NCBI GenBank assembly: GCA_041166745.1
Contig: JBEEGH010000005.1
Span: 262,777 to 326,776, forward strand
Source of the DNA: DASUCS01 sp041166745
GTDB taxonomy: Bacteria > Actinomycetota > Acidimicrobiia > Acidimicrobiales > JACDCH01
Direction: 5' to 3'
Length of the DNA: 64,000 bases
This document shows, in pieces, positions 1-8,673 of this stretch (positions are counted from its first letter, which is position 1; every line of letters starts with the position of its first letter). A program made the position numbers and the translations under genes. The notes under the pieces were generated by a model. The model made no database searches. It saw nothing but the letters and a program-made list of their open reading frames with translations, and was not told the origin of the DNA.

Positions 1-754
1 AGACCGAGATGCCGAACTCGTCAGCCTGGCGAATGGCGAGCACGAACGACTGCACTTCCGGAATCTGCACTCGTTCGCCCAGGTTCTTCAGCGCGTCGGA
101 CCGGCTGGCACCTGCCCGCATCTCGGCGAGCGCCATGCCGAACTCGCCGGCCATCTCTCCTTCGACATTGGCGACAGTGCGAGCGACGGCGGCGCTGAAG
201 CCGAGCCCGGCCTCCATGCAGATGACGAGAAGGTCGAGAATGTCGGGAAGTTGCGTTCGCACCAGCTTCTCGCGCTCGTCCACTGCTCGGTTGAGCCGGC
301 TCGAGGGCAGCACGACACATGCGGTGACGCCGAGGCCCGTGGCGAGGAACTTCACCGTGCCCAACGGGGCGGTCAGGGTCCATGCGATCAGTGCGACGAC
401 CGGTGCGGCGAGCAGCGACAACGAACGAACTGCGAGAAAGCGATCCGCGGCGCCGGGATCGAGCCGCCCAGCGCGTCGCATCATCACTCGGATGCCTTCG
501 ACGTAACCGGCGGGCGAGAACCGTCGCCCACCCGCGCTGAGCACCCGCTGTATCGGCCCCGAGACGCGGTCCACGAACGGCAGCATCAGCTCCTGGTCGC
601 GAACGCCGACGAGTCGGTACAGATCGTCGATCTCTCGCAATTTCGTCCGGAGCGAGACTCGCTCGAGCACGAGGATGCCGACGGCGGCAACGAAGACCGA
701 CAAGCCGGCCGATGCACCGATCGCGAGGAGTAGGCCGGCGCCCGGCCGGGTCAT
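1..754 (-). CDS. tadC: TadC-like Flp pilus assembly inner-membrane protein (partial)
   Basis: An open frame reads leftward from an ATG at 754 and leaves the window with no stop, so only about the first 251 residues are seen. It starts with a hydrophobic helix (LLLAIGASAGLSVFVAAVGI) and later has a type II secretion system F-domain segment (DILDLLVICMEAGLGFSAAV). This fits TadC, the partner of TadB in the inner-membrane platform of the Tad/Flp pilus. It starts 4 bases after the tadB stop, so it is in the same operon. TadC rather than a second TadB is inferred from order. Confidence 0.85.
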   Translation of the reverse strand, partial: MTRPGAGLLLAIGASAGLSVFVAAVGILVLERVSLRTKLREIDDLYRLVGVRDQELMLPFVDRVSGPIQRVLSAGGRRFSPAGYVEGIRVMMRRAGRLDPGAADRFLAVRSLSLLAAPVVALIAWTLTAPLGTVKFLATGLGVTACVVLPSSRLNRAVDEREKLVRTQLPDILDLLVICMEAGLGFSAAVARTVANVEGEMAGEFGMALAEMRAGASRSDALKNLGERVQIPEVQSFVLAIRQADEFGISV

Positions 755-758
755 GAAG

Positions 759-1739
759 TCAGACATCGATGGTGATGACCTTCTTCATCCAGAAGAACCC
801 GCCGGAGATCATGAGGACGGACACGCCGAGCATGATGTGCCCGCCGGTCTGCGTGAACAGTGGCTTCATGTAGGCGGGGTTCACCGCGAACATCACCATG
901 CCCAGAGCGGGCGGCATGATCGTGAGCATCACCGCCGAGGCGCGTCCTTCAGCGGTGAGGGCCTTCACCTCACCCTTGAGCCGCGAGCGTCCGCGCATCG
1001 TCTCGGCGACGCGCCCGAGGAGCTCGGCGAGGTTTCCGCCAACTTCCGATTGGATCTGGATGGCAAGGACGGCCCATTTGAAGTCAGGACTCCCGATGCG
1101 TTCGACGGCATCGTCCAGTGCTTCGGTCATCGGGCGGCCGAGTCGGATCTCGGCGACGATCTTGCGGAGCTCGCGCCCGATCGGGGCCGGTATCTCGCGG
1201 GCGAGCGCTTCAAGCGCCTGGCCGAGCGACCGGCCCGCGCGCAGCGAGCCGGCGAGCGTGGTCAGGGTGTCGGGCAGTTGCGCCACGAACTTCTTGCGAC
1301 GGCGCTTGACGACGAACTTCAACACCAGCGGCGGAAGCAAGACGAACACCACCACGCTCACGATCACGAGCGTCTTGGATTGCAGGAGGAGCAGCGACAC
1401 GCCCGGTACGAGGAGCGCGAGAAGGCAGTACGCGAAGATCACCTCCGCTGGCCGCATCGGAATGTCCGCGGCGCGCAGCGAGCGCTCGACGGATCCGAGT
1501 GCGCCCCGCCGTTCTGCGAGGTTGGCGGTCAGCTCGATCGCTCGCCGCAACATCGGTGAACCCTCGAACGCGTCGTCCATCCGATTCGTCCGGCGGCCTT
1601 TCGGACCGACCGGCACCAGCGCGTCCTCGTCCTTGTGCGTGACGATGCTGATGAGGGTGATGGCGACGATCGTGGACGCGATGACCCCTACCGCGATGAA
1701 AGCGATGGTGACAGGATCGGCGATGAGCGAGGCGATCAC
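759..1739 (-). CDS. tadB: TadB-like Flp pilus assembly inner-membrane protein
   Basis: 326 residues. An N-terminal membrane helix is followed by a cytosolic stretch, two close hydrophobic segments (VIFAYCLLALLVPGVSLLLL and the segment after it), then a T2SSF domain (QLPDTLTTLAGSLRAGRSLG) and C-terminal membrane helices. TadB proteins form the platform on which the TadA ATPase drives pilin assembly. The ATG at 1739 overlaps the tadA stop by four bases, which implies translational coupling. Length and layout are normal for the family. Confidence 0.9.
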   Translation of the reverse strand: MIASLIADPVTIAFIAVGVIASTIVAITLISIVTHKDEDALVPVGPKGRRTNRMDDAFEGSPMLRRAIELTANLAERRGALGSVERSLRAADIPMRPAEVIFAYCLLALLVPGVSLLLLQSKTLVIVSVVVFVLLPPLVLKFVVKRRRKKFVAQLPDTLTTLAGSLRAGRSLGQALEALAREIPAPIGRELRKIVAEIRLGRPMTEALDDAVERIGSPDFKWAVLAIQIQSEVGGNLAELLGRVAETMRGRSRLKGEVKALTAEGRASAVMLTIMPPALGMVMFAVNPAYMKPLFTQTGGHIMLGVSVLMISGGFFWMKKVITIDV

Positions 1740-3187
1740 CGGAGCTCACGCATTCGGTCTTTGAGGGTGCGAGGGCCGAACTCGTCGAAGATGTTGGCCC
1801 CCAGCTCCACGCCGGTGTCTTCGAGCTTCTCGGAGAAGGTCGGCCGTACGCCTGTCGGTTGCATCTCGCCGCGGTGACGCTTGGTCTCCGGATCGACTCC
1901 AGCGGCAAAGTCGAAGAGGAAGATGTCCTGGAGGGTGATCTTCTCGCCCTCCATGCCGTCGACCTCGGTGATGTGGGTCACTCGGCGAGAACCGTCCCGC
2001 AGCCGGGTCAGCTGCACGATGAGGTCCACGGCCGACGCAACCTGTTCCCGGATCGCGCGGACGGGCAGGTCGAAGCCGGCCATCAGCGTGAGCGTCTCGA
2101 TACGGGCGAGCGCATCGCGAGGGCTGTTCGAGTGCACGGTCGTCATCGACCCGTCGTGGCCGGTGTTCATCGCTTGCAACATGTCGAGCGCCTCGCCCCC
2201 GCGGCACTCGCCGACGACGATGCGATCCGGACGCATGCGCAGGCTGTTCCTCACGAGGTCGCGGATGGCGATCGCGCCGGCACCTTCGATGTTGGGCGGG
2301 CGGGTCTCCAGCGCGAGCACGTGCCGCTGATGGAGTTGCAGTTCTTTCGCATCCTCGACCGTGACGATGCGCTCGTCGTTCGGGATGAATGACGACAACA
2401 CGTTGAGCAGGGTCGTCTTACCGGTACCCGTGCCGCCGGAAACGATGATGTTGAGCCGTCCCTCGATGCACGCCCGCAGGAAGCGCACACTGCGCTCGTC
2501 GAGCGTGCCGAACCGCATGAGGTCCTCGGCCGTGAAGGGGTCGGTCGCGAACTTGCGAATCGTGAGAAACGGCCCGTCGATCGCCAGTGGCTGGATGATG
2601 GCGTTGACCCGGGATCCGTCGGGCAACCGCGCGTCGACCATGGGCGATGCCTCGTCGATGCGGCGGCCGACCTGCGACACGATCTTCTCGATGACCCGGC
2701 GGACGTGCTGACCATCGATGAACCCGGAGGGCACCTCGATGACCTTCCCCGCCCGTTCGACGAAAACGATGTCCGGCCCGTTGACCATGATTTCTGTGAC
2801 GGAGTCGTCGGCGAGGTACTCCTCGATCGGGCCGTAGCCGATCACATCGTTGCGGATGTCTCGGGCGAAGCGTTCGAACACCTCACCGGTCAGCGGAGCG
2901 CCGTGCTCGGCGAACGCCGACTCGGTCGCCTCGTGAAGTCGCTTCTCGAGATCCTGCTCCTCGACGGCGTCGTCGTAGAGCAGCGGCCCGAGGTCCCGCA
3001 CGATCTGGCGATGGACCTTCTCGTGGACATCTGCGGGAAGCCGGTCCCGCGGCGGAGGAGGTGGAGGAGGCGGCGTCGGGCGCAGCGCGCGAGCGGCCGC
3101 TTCGGCCAGGTCGGCCGGTTCGTCGACGACCGGCGCGGGTGCGGGAGGGCCGGCCGCATCTTGAATGCGTTGTCGAAGCAGACTCAT
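1736..3187 (-). CDS. tadA: TadA/CpaF-type secretion ATPase of the Tad pilus
   Basis: 483 residues. The N-terminal 50 residues are low complexity with eight consecutive prolines (39-46). A CpaF N-domain follows (GYGPIEEYLADDSVTEIMVN), then the ATPase core with Walker A GGTGTGKTT at 251-259, an Asp box (VTVEDAKELQL), a Walker B region (RIVVGECRGGEALDMLQAMN) and a His box (GHDGSMTTVHSNSPRDAL). It would hydrolyse ATP to power Flp pilin assembly at the cytosolic face. It overlaps the cpaB stop upstream and the tadB start downstream by four bases each. Confidence 0.95.
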   Translation of the reverse strand: MSLLRQRIQDAAGPPAPAPVVDEPADLAEAAARALRPTPPPPPPPPRDRLPADVHEKVHRQIVRDLGPLLYDDAVEEQDLEKRLHEATESAFAEHGAPLTGEVFERFARDIRNDVIGYGPIEEYLADDSVTEIMVNGPDIVFVERAGKVIEVPSGFIDGQHVRRVIEKIVSQVGRRIDEASPMVDARLPDGSRVNAIIQPLAIDGPFLTIRKFATDPFTAEDLMRFGTLDERSVRFLRACIEGRLNIIVSGGTGTGKTTLLNVLSSFIPNDERIVTVEDAKELQLHQRHVLALETRPPNIEGAGAIAIRDLVRNSLRMRPDRIVVGECRGGEALDMLQAMNTGHDGSMTTVHSNSPRDALARIETLTLMAGFDLPVRAIREQVASAVDLIVQLTRLRDGSRRVTHITEVDGMEGEKITLQDIFLFDFAAGVDPETKRHRGEMQPTGVRPTFSEKLEDTGVELGANIFDEFGPRTLKDRMRELR

Positions 3188-3969
3188 GGCGTCGCGGTGG
3201 GCAGCGTCGTCGGGACGACGGACAGCCCGTTGCCGTCGGCGATCGGCGGAATGTCACTGGGTGCCGTCTTCGGGCCGACGAGGGTGAGGTACACGTCGTA
3301 CTCGTGCGCGAACAGCAGCAGTCGCGCCGAATCCGAAGGAGAGACGGCGACCGTGTAGAGGCCCGTGCCCGGATTCTTCGGCGCCTCTTTCGCATCCTGG
3401 GCGGGCATTTGAACGTCGCCGATCGCGATGATCGTCAAGTCCTGGAACACGTGGACCATCGCGGCTCCACCCGAGTCGGGGAGGCCGAGCACTGACGCAT
3501 TGGGGACCTGGACCAGGAAGTTCACGTGGTCGCCGGGCCGAATCAGGTCGGATACGGCCTGCTCCGCGGTCGCCTTGAACGACACGGCCACCATGCCATC
3601 GGCAAGTTGCGTGGCGAACGTCGGTGGCCCGACCCGGTCGTTCTTCGTTGCGCTGGCGAAGGACTCTTGCACCACGAGCTGGCCCTGTGCCAGTGGCGCG
3701 GTTGCGATCAGTCCGGCGAGCGTGTTTGCGTCGGTGACAGCAGTAGGCGGTCGCAGCGTCATCGGGATGTCCGACATCGCCAGCCGGCCTTCGTTCCATG
3801 CGGTGTTGAACGGCATACCCGCGGGCACGTCCTTGACCGCGACCATCACGGGCACGGGTTGTGACGCCGCCACTGCCCGATCCTGGGCGCCGCTCGCGTA
3901 GCGAATGAGCCCGAAGCAGGACCCGAGAGCGACGACCGCGGCCACGATGAGTACTCCGACGCGGTTCAC
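3184..3969 (-). CDS. cpaB: CpaB/RcpC-type Flp pilus assembly protein
   Basis: About 261 residues from the GTG at 3969, which overlaps the upstream stop in a GTGA; an ATG six codons earlier (3987) is possible but overlaps more. One N-terminal membrane helix (VGVLIVAAVVALGSCFGLIR) is followed by a SAF-type domain (VPVMVAVKDVPAGMPF) and a RcpC-like domain (VSDLIRPGDHVNFLVQVPN). CpaB/RcpC proteins are exported-side components of Tad pilus assembly. It sits immediately before tadA; no tadZ/cpaE gene lies between them, although many Tad operons have one. Confidence 0.85.
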   Translation of the reverse strand: MNRVGVLIVAAVVALGSCFGLIRYASGAQDRAVAASQPVPVMVAVKDVPAGMPFNTAWNEGRLAMSDIPMTLRPPTAVTDANTLAGLIATAPLAQGQLVVQESFASATKNDRVGPPTFATQLADGMVAVSFKATAEQAVSDLIRPGDHVNFLVQVPNASVLGLPDSGGAAMVHVFQDLTIIAIGDVQMPAQDAKEAPKNPGTGLYTVAVSPSDSARLLLFAHEYDVYLTLVGPKTAPSDIPPIADGNGLSVVPTTLPTATP

Positions 3970-5117
3970 AGCTGCACATCTCCGCACAACTCATGAACGC
4001 GGCCGCGCCTGATGGCGTCCTGCAAGATCTCGCCGACGGTTCGCCGGCCGGCCCGCAATGGCTTGGTGACGTCTTGCAAGTACGCCAGCACGTCGAGGGC
4101 CTCGTCGGCGTCCGCGGCCCACGCTTCCACCTGCGGCACGCTGTAGGTCAGCAGGTCGGCTCCCTTCATTCGTGTGGCGAGTGCGCACCAGGCGGTGATC
4201 GTCAGCTCGAGGTCGATTGCCGGTCTGGTCAGCTCGGCGCAAACGAACGCGTCGGCGACCGCGAGGTCGTGGATGATCGCCGGGTCGAGTCGGGCGCCGA
4301 GCGCGCTCGCCAACTGCTCGATGGCGGCGAGGGCCTTCGTCGCGCCGTCGATGTCGGGAATGCCGGCATCGACGAAGCCGCCCAGCCGCCGGCTCACGGT
4401 GGTCCAGATCTCGTCGACGTTGGCCTTCAGCTCGTTGGCGCGGCGCAACATGCTCATCGTGCGCTTCACGTCGGATGGTGGTCGCCCGGTGCGGGTGACG
4501 GTTGCCAGGCGGCCTCGGATGTGGCGCCGTCGAAGGGAGTGCCACCAACGCTCGACCGAAGGCAGTCGCTTCGCACACCGGAGCGTCCAGATGTCCTCGG
4601 AGAACTCGGCGTAGAGCTGGCGGCGAAGGGCGGACATCTCACCGAGGTCGTCACCGAGTGCGAGCAGCAGGATGCGGGCCGAGTACGACTCGGCCGGATC
4701 GGCCCATGACGGATTCGGGGCGGGGGCGTCGGCCAGGCCTATGAGCGCACGGCTCAGCCGGCGCAGCTGTCCGAGCGGCATCGTCGAAAGATCAGCCGCG
4801 AACACCTCGCCCAGCAGGTCGGTGGAAGCTCGCACGCGCGACGCCATGCTCACCGACTGGCGGGCGAAGTCACGCACCTCACGCAGCACGCGTGCGGAGT
4901 CGGCGACCGCCACATCCACCGGCATCACGCCGGAGGCGAGGCGTTCACGCGTGCGCAACGCATTCGATGCACAATCGTGAGGTACGCGACGCCACTCCGG
5001 CCCGTAGGCGGCTCGGAGCTTCGCCACGTCGCCAGCGAGTTGCCGTCGTTGGGCCACGGACAGCATCGCACCCGTCGGTACCGGACTCTCGTTTGCAGCC
5101 TGCATGAGGGCGCCCAT
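3966..5117 (-). CDS. Unknown protein heading the Tad pilus operon
   Basis: 383 residues, not recognised. It is mostly helical, Arg- and Ala-rich, has no signal peptide or clear membrane span, and shows no motif I can name. The only evidence on role is context: its stop overlaps the GTG of cpaB by four bases and it is the first gene of the pilus operon, preceded by a 7-base inverted repeat at 5180-5197. The start could be the ATG at 5117 or the one at 5105 (MQAANES). It may be a cytosolic regulator or accessory factor of pilus assembly, but this is inference only. Confidence 0.75.
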   Translation of the reverse strand: MGALMQAANESPVPTGAMLSVAQRRQLAGDVAKLRAAYGPEWRRVPHDCASNALRTRERLASGVMPVDVAVADSARVLREVRDFARQSVSMASRVRASTDLLGEVFAADLSTMPLGQLRRLSRALIGLADAPAPNPSWADPAESYSARILLLALGDDLGEMSALRRQLYAEFSEDIWTLRCAKRLPSVERWWHSLRRRHIRGRLATVTRTGRPPSDVKRTMSMLRRANELKANVDEIWTTVSRRLGGFVDAGIPDIDGATKALAAIEQLASALGARLDPAIIHDLAVADAFVCAELTRPAIDLELTITAWCALATRMKGADLLTYSVPQVEAWAADADEALDVLAYLQDVTKPLRAGRRTVGEILQDAIRRGRVHELCGDVQL

Positions 5118-5179
5118 GCCCTAGTCCCTTCTCCGCCCGTGCGTGTCGTGAAAGGGATCGGAGTCGGAAGCGCGGCGCT

Positions 5180-5197
5180 TTAGGTCATACGACCTAA
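5180..5197. promoter_or_regulatory. 18-base dyad, candidate GntR-type operator
   Basis: A perfect inverted repeat with 7-base arms (TTAGGTC / GACCTAA) around ATAC lies 63 bases before the first gene of the Tad operon. The core GTCATACGAC fits the GT-N(4-6)-AC form of GntR-family operators. There is no T-run, so a terminator for the gene ending at 5211 is less likely. No GntR gene is in the window. Confidence 0.45.
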
Positions 5198-5210
5198 TGG
5201 CCCGAAGGTG

Positions 5211-5900
5211 CTACGCGTGAGTGGTCACATCGCGATACGGAAGGGACGCGTTCGCGCGGCGCGGACGTTCGCCATGACGCAAACGCACTGTGGCGATGTT
5301 GCGCGCTCGCCATCGACGATGGAACTCGGGATCGAGTTCGGCGGCCGCGAGTTCGAGCCGCTCTTGATTTGCTTCCCACAACGCGCAGATGGTGTGCACC
5401 TTCGCGGCTTTCTGCAGATGAACGGGCTCACGGCCCATGGCTCGTAACAGGTCGTGCAACGCGCAAGCGTCGTCGCGTCCCGACGTGAGCTCACCCGGAT
5501 CGAGCGCGTTGATCGATGCAAGTGCGACCGCGTGGTCCAGCAACTCGAGCACCGCTCCTGAATAGCGCAGCATTCCTGCGGCGTATGGCGGGAGGTGCGT
5601 CTCGGGGTCGAGCCGCACGAGAGTCTCGGGCGTCCTCCACTCGGCGAGCTCCTCCGTTGCCGGTCGATCGCGCTGAGACCGATCGGCGTCCTCCACCCGT
5701 CGTTTCGACCGGCAGACGACCAGCACGGCGGCGGTGAGCACGGAACACAGCGCCACCGTGAGCACGATGCGAGGCGCGTCCGACGTCGACGTGCCGACGA
5801 GTACGCCGGCCACGTACGCCGCGATCGCCAGAAATGACGCGGCCAGCCAAGGGGCAAGCGCCTCGCGGGGCACGATCGGCCGGCTCTTCACGTCAGTCAC
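5211..5900 (-). CDS. Hypothetical membrane protein
   Basis: 229 residues from a GTG at 5900. Two N-terminal hydrophobic helices (WLAASFLAIAAYVAGVLVG and IVLTVALCSVLTAAVLVV) are followed by a basic hinge (CRSKRRVEDADRSQRDR) and a soluble C-terminal domain of about 150 residues. I do not recognise the family. The gene lies between the Tad operon and a divergent ABC exporter, so it could belong with either or neither. The reading frame is long and the domain order coherent, which supports a real gene. Confidence 0.65.
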   Translation of the reverse strand: MTDVKSRPIVPREALAPWLAASFLAIAAYVAGVLVGTSTSDAPRIVLTVALCSVLTAAVLVVCRSKRRVEDADRSQRDRPATEELAEWRTPETLVRLDPETHLPPYAAGMLRYSGAVLELLDHAVALASINALDPGELTSGRDDACALHDLLRAMGREPVHLQKAAKVHTICALWEANQERLELAAAELDPEFHRRWRARNIATVRLRHGERPRRANASLPYRDVTTHA

Positions 5901-5999
5901 CGCGCGTCCATCGACGCACAGACCGACTGCCTTTACCTCTCTGTCGCTGACGGATGGCCTTTACGTTCGGTTGACCCGGGACTTCCTACATTCGTCAAA

Positions 6000-7766
6000 A
6001 TGACTCCTGCCGGTTCACGTCGTCGCGCCATTCGGCGGCTCTGGGCCGAGGCCCATGGCGTGCTCGGCGAGCGAATCCGGCTGTTGTGGGTCCTTCTGGC
6101 GGTCTCGACCGTCGGTGGCTTTGCGGAGGCCGCACTGCTGTATGCGATCGTGCGCGTCGCTGTGGCCTTGGCCGCCGACGCTGGCCACGTCGACCTCGCC
6201 CTCGGATCGCTGCCCGACTTCCGAGTCTCGATCGGCGAGGGATTCGCGGTTGCGCTCATCGCTCTGGCGATCATGACGGGTCTGGCGGTCGCGGAGTCAT
6301 GGATCTCGGCACGACTGAGCACCGAGGCTCTCACCAAGGCCCGCAAGCGTCTCTTCCATGCGTTCGTGTCTGCATCGTGGCAGACGCAGTCTCAGGAGCG
6401 CGAGGGACGGCTGCAAGAGCTCATGACGACGTACGTCATGCGGCTCTCGTCCAGCGTCACGACGCTCGCCAAGGGTCTGGTCGCTCTCGTGACGTTCCTC
6501 ACGCTGCTCACGTCGGCATTCATCGTCGACTTCGTCCCCGCCGCGGTGAGCCTCGGTGCTGTCGTCCTCCTCTACCTGATCCTGCGCCCGCTGAATACAC
6601 GCACCAAGGCGACGTCACGCGTCAGCGCGCAGCAGAACGTGGAATACGCGAGTCGTATCTCGGAGTCGGTCGGGTTGGCCCGCGAGGTGCACGTCTTTCA
6701 CGTGGGCGACGAGGTCATGGCCGATCTCGACGACTTCGCCGACGTTGCCGCTCGCGCGACCTTCAAGACTCGATTGCTCGGCAACCTCACGCCGGCGGTG
6801 TACCAGGGCATGGCGATGTTGCTCCTGCTGCTCGGTCTCATCGGCGTCTACATAGGTGGACCGTCTCGCGTGGCTGAGCTCGCGGCCGTAGTGCTCCTGC
6901 TCGTTCGATCCTTGAGCTATAGCCAGCAGGTGCAGTCCGTGGTGCAGCAAGCCGCGGAGATCGCGCCCTACGTGGAGGAGCTCAACGAGCAACTGCAACG
7001 CTACGAGTCGATGCGCACACGCTCCGGCGACAAGACGCTCCACTCCGTCGGACGCCTCGCACTGGTCGATGTGTCGTTCCGCTTCGACCCCGAGGTGCCC
7101 GTCCTACGCGACCTCAGCTTCGAAGTCGAGCCGGGGGAGGCGATCGGAATCGTCGGACCGTCGGGCGCGGGTAAGTCGACGCTCGTTCAGCTGCTTCTCC
7201 GCTTGCGCGAGCCGGACACGGGGTCGTATCTCGTCGGTGATCTCGATGCGACCGCGATCGATCTCGCTTCGTGGTATCGCCATTTCGTGTTCGTGCCGCA
7301 GGACAACCGGCTGCTCTACGGAACGATCGCGGAGAACATCGCGTTCTACCGACTCGGTGTCGATCGCGAGGCGATCGAGGATGCGGCCCGACGCGCCCAG
7401 CTCCACGACGACGTACAGCAGTGGCCGGACGGCTACGACACGCTCGTCGGCCACGGTGCGCAGGAGCTCTCCGGCGGTCAGACGCAACGGCTGGGGCTCG
7501 CACGCGCGCTGCTCGGCCGGCCCAGCGTGTTGATCCTCGACGAACCGACCAGCGCGCTCGACCTGCGCTCCGAACGGCTCGTGCAACGGACGCTCGAGGA
7601 GCTCCATGGGCAGGTGACGATGTTCATCGTTGCGCATCGGATGTCGACACTGTCGATCTGCGACCGCGTCCTCGTCCTGCGGGACGGCCAGATCGAAGCC
7701 TTTGGTCCGCCGGCGGAACTGCAGGGCCGTGCAGGCTTCTATCAAGAGGTGACGAGCTCGCGGTGA
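6000..7766 (+). CDS. ABC exporter, fused membrane and ATPase domains
   Basis: 588 residues. About six membrane helices occupy residues 15-310, followed by an ATPase with Walker A GPSGAGKST near 385, the signature LSGGQ near 490 and Walker B VLILDEPTSALD near 510. It is a half-transporter expected to act as a homodimer, exporting a lipid, peptide or drug; the substrate cannot be read from sequence. The ATG at 6000 has no Shine-Dalgarno but has TACATT at 5987-5992, seven bases before it, suggesting a leaderless message. It is divergent from the 5211-5900 gene. Confidence 0.92.
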   Translation: MTPAGSRRRAIRRLWAEAHGVLGERIRLLWVLLAVSTVGGFAEAALLYAIVRVAVALAADAGHVDLALGSLPDFRVSIGEGFAVALIALAIMTGLAVAESWISARLSTEALTKARKRLFHAFVSASWQTQSQEREGRLQELMTTYVMRLSSSVTTLAKGLVALVTFLTLLTSAFIVDFVPAAVSLGAVVLLYLILRPLNTRTKATSRVSAQQNVEYASRISESVGLAREVHVFHVGDEVMADLDDFADVAARATFKTRLLGNLTPAVYQGMAMLLLLLGLIGVYIGGPSRVAELAAVVLLLVRSLSYSQQVQSVVQQAAEIAPYVEELNEQLQRYESMRTRSGDKTLHSVGRLALVDVSFRFDPEVPVLRDLSFEVEPGEAIGIVGPSGAGKSTLVQLLLRLREPDTGSYLVGDLDATAIDLASWYRHFVFVPQDNRLLYGTIAENIAFYRLGVDREAIEDAARRAQLHDDVQQWPDGYDTLVGHGAQELSGGQTQRLGLARALLGRPSVLILDEPTSALDLRSERLVQRTLEELHGQVTMFIVAHRMSTLSICDRVLVLRDGQIEAFGPPAELQGRAGFYQEVTSSR

Positions 7767-7783
7767 TCGCGGCGGCAGCGCCT

Positions 7784-7966
7784 TCAGTTCGTCGGCTTGT
7801 CGCCTTCAGCGCCACCGGCGTTGTCGTCGGCGGCCTTCTTGAGCTCGCTCTTCGCTTGCCCCAGGGAACGAGCGAGTTTCGGGAGCTGACTTCCGCCGAA
7901 CAGCAGCAGGATCAGCGCCGCGGCAATGATGAGCTCCGGTGCGCCGATGCTGGCCAGGTTCACCAT
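7784..7966 (-). CDS. tatA: Sec-independent translocase subunit TatA
   Basis: About 59-60 residues: a short N-terminus, one membrane helix (ELIIAAALILLLFG), the FG hinge, an amphipathic helix (SQLPKLARSLGQAKSELKKA) and an acidic tail. This is the TatA/E fold that forms the twin-arginine translocation pore. TatB and TatC are not in the window. The ATG at 7966 is followed by a GTG at 7963; the -10-like TACACT (rc 7970-7975) is 6 bases from the GTG and 3 from the ATG, so the GTG may be the true leaderless start (VNLASIGAPEL). A Tat-type lipoprotein is encoded at 58153-58800. Confidence 0.93.
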   Translation of the reverse strand: MVNLASIGAPELIIAAALILLLFGGSQLPKLARSLGQAKSELKKAADDNAGGAEGDKPTN

Positions 7967-8078
7967 GCGAGTGTACGCAGACGGTATGTGGCGAAACGGT
8001 AAGTGACGCGGGACACGTTGTCGGGAGCCGCCCGATTTGGGAGAGTTGCCCTAGTAGGCGGACCCTGGGGAGGCGGAC

Positions 8079-8519
8079 ATGTTCAGCTCGATCGTGGTCG
8101 GGAGCGATGGATCGTCGCGTTCACGGCAGGCCGTGGCCATCGCGACGGAGTTGGCGCGATCGCACGGCGCCAAGTTGCACCTCGTCCGAGCATTCCGACC
8201 GACGCTGCAGACGGCGGCCCTCGCCGGCGACACGATGATGGCCCTGGCACCGACGACCGACGCCGAGATCCACGCGCAGGTCGAGGAGGAGCTCGAACGG
8301 CTGGCTGCGGAGATCGAACGCGACGGCGTCGCCGTGCAGACGTACGCCTGCGCGCAGGCCGCACCGTCTGCCCTCCTGTCGGTGGCCGCCCACCAAGAAG
8401 CCGACCTGATCGTGGTCGGAAGCAAGGGCATGCACGGCGCGCGTCGCGTGCTCGGCAGCGTGCCCAACTCCATCGCACACCAGGCCACCTGCGCGGTGAT
8501 GATCGTCCCGACGGGATGA
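8079..8519 (+). CDS. Universal stress protein, UspA family
   Basis: 146 residues, a single Usp domain. The start (MFSSIVVGSDGSSRSRQAV) carries the conserved Asp of the nucleotide site, and the C-terminal GSKGMHGARRVLGSVPNS matches the G-x2-G-x9-G-S/T ATP-binding motif, so this is the ATP-binding class. A strong Shine-Dalgarno GGGGAGG lies just before the ATG, unlike most neighbours. Usp proteins help cells survive starvation and stress; the specific trigger is unknown here. Confidence 0.92.
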   Translation: MFSSIVVGSDGSSRSRQAVAIATELARSHGAKLHLVRAFRPTLQTAALAGDTMMALAPTTDAEIHAQVEEELERLAAEIERDGVAVQTYACAQAAPSALLSVAAHQEADLIVVGSKGMHGARRVLGSVPNSIAHQATCAVMIVPTG

Positions 8520-8673
8520 CGTCGTCGGCGTGACCCGCGCCGACATGAGACCCGCCAGCGATCGCATGATCGATTGCTTCGAGGACCGTACCGGTGCGCG
8601 GCTCGAGCTTCCTGAGCGCATTGTGCTCTGACTCTCGGCTGGCTCACAGAAACGCTCTCTACGGTGACCCCCT

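Noticed and set aside
675..1559. Long plus-strand open frame opposite tadB
   Set aside because: It is antisense to a clear TadB, is rich in Arg/His/Asp from high-GC codon shadowing, and has no fold or motif.
5929..5964. Direct repeat GCCTTTAC, 28 bases apart, before the ABC exporter
   Set aside because: Eight-base repeats at this distance are expected by chance; no known site matches.
5971..5976. TTGACC as a -35 for the ABC exporter
   Set aside because: Only ten bases separate it from TACATT, which is too short for a usable promoter spacing.
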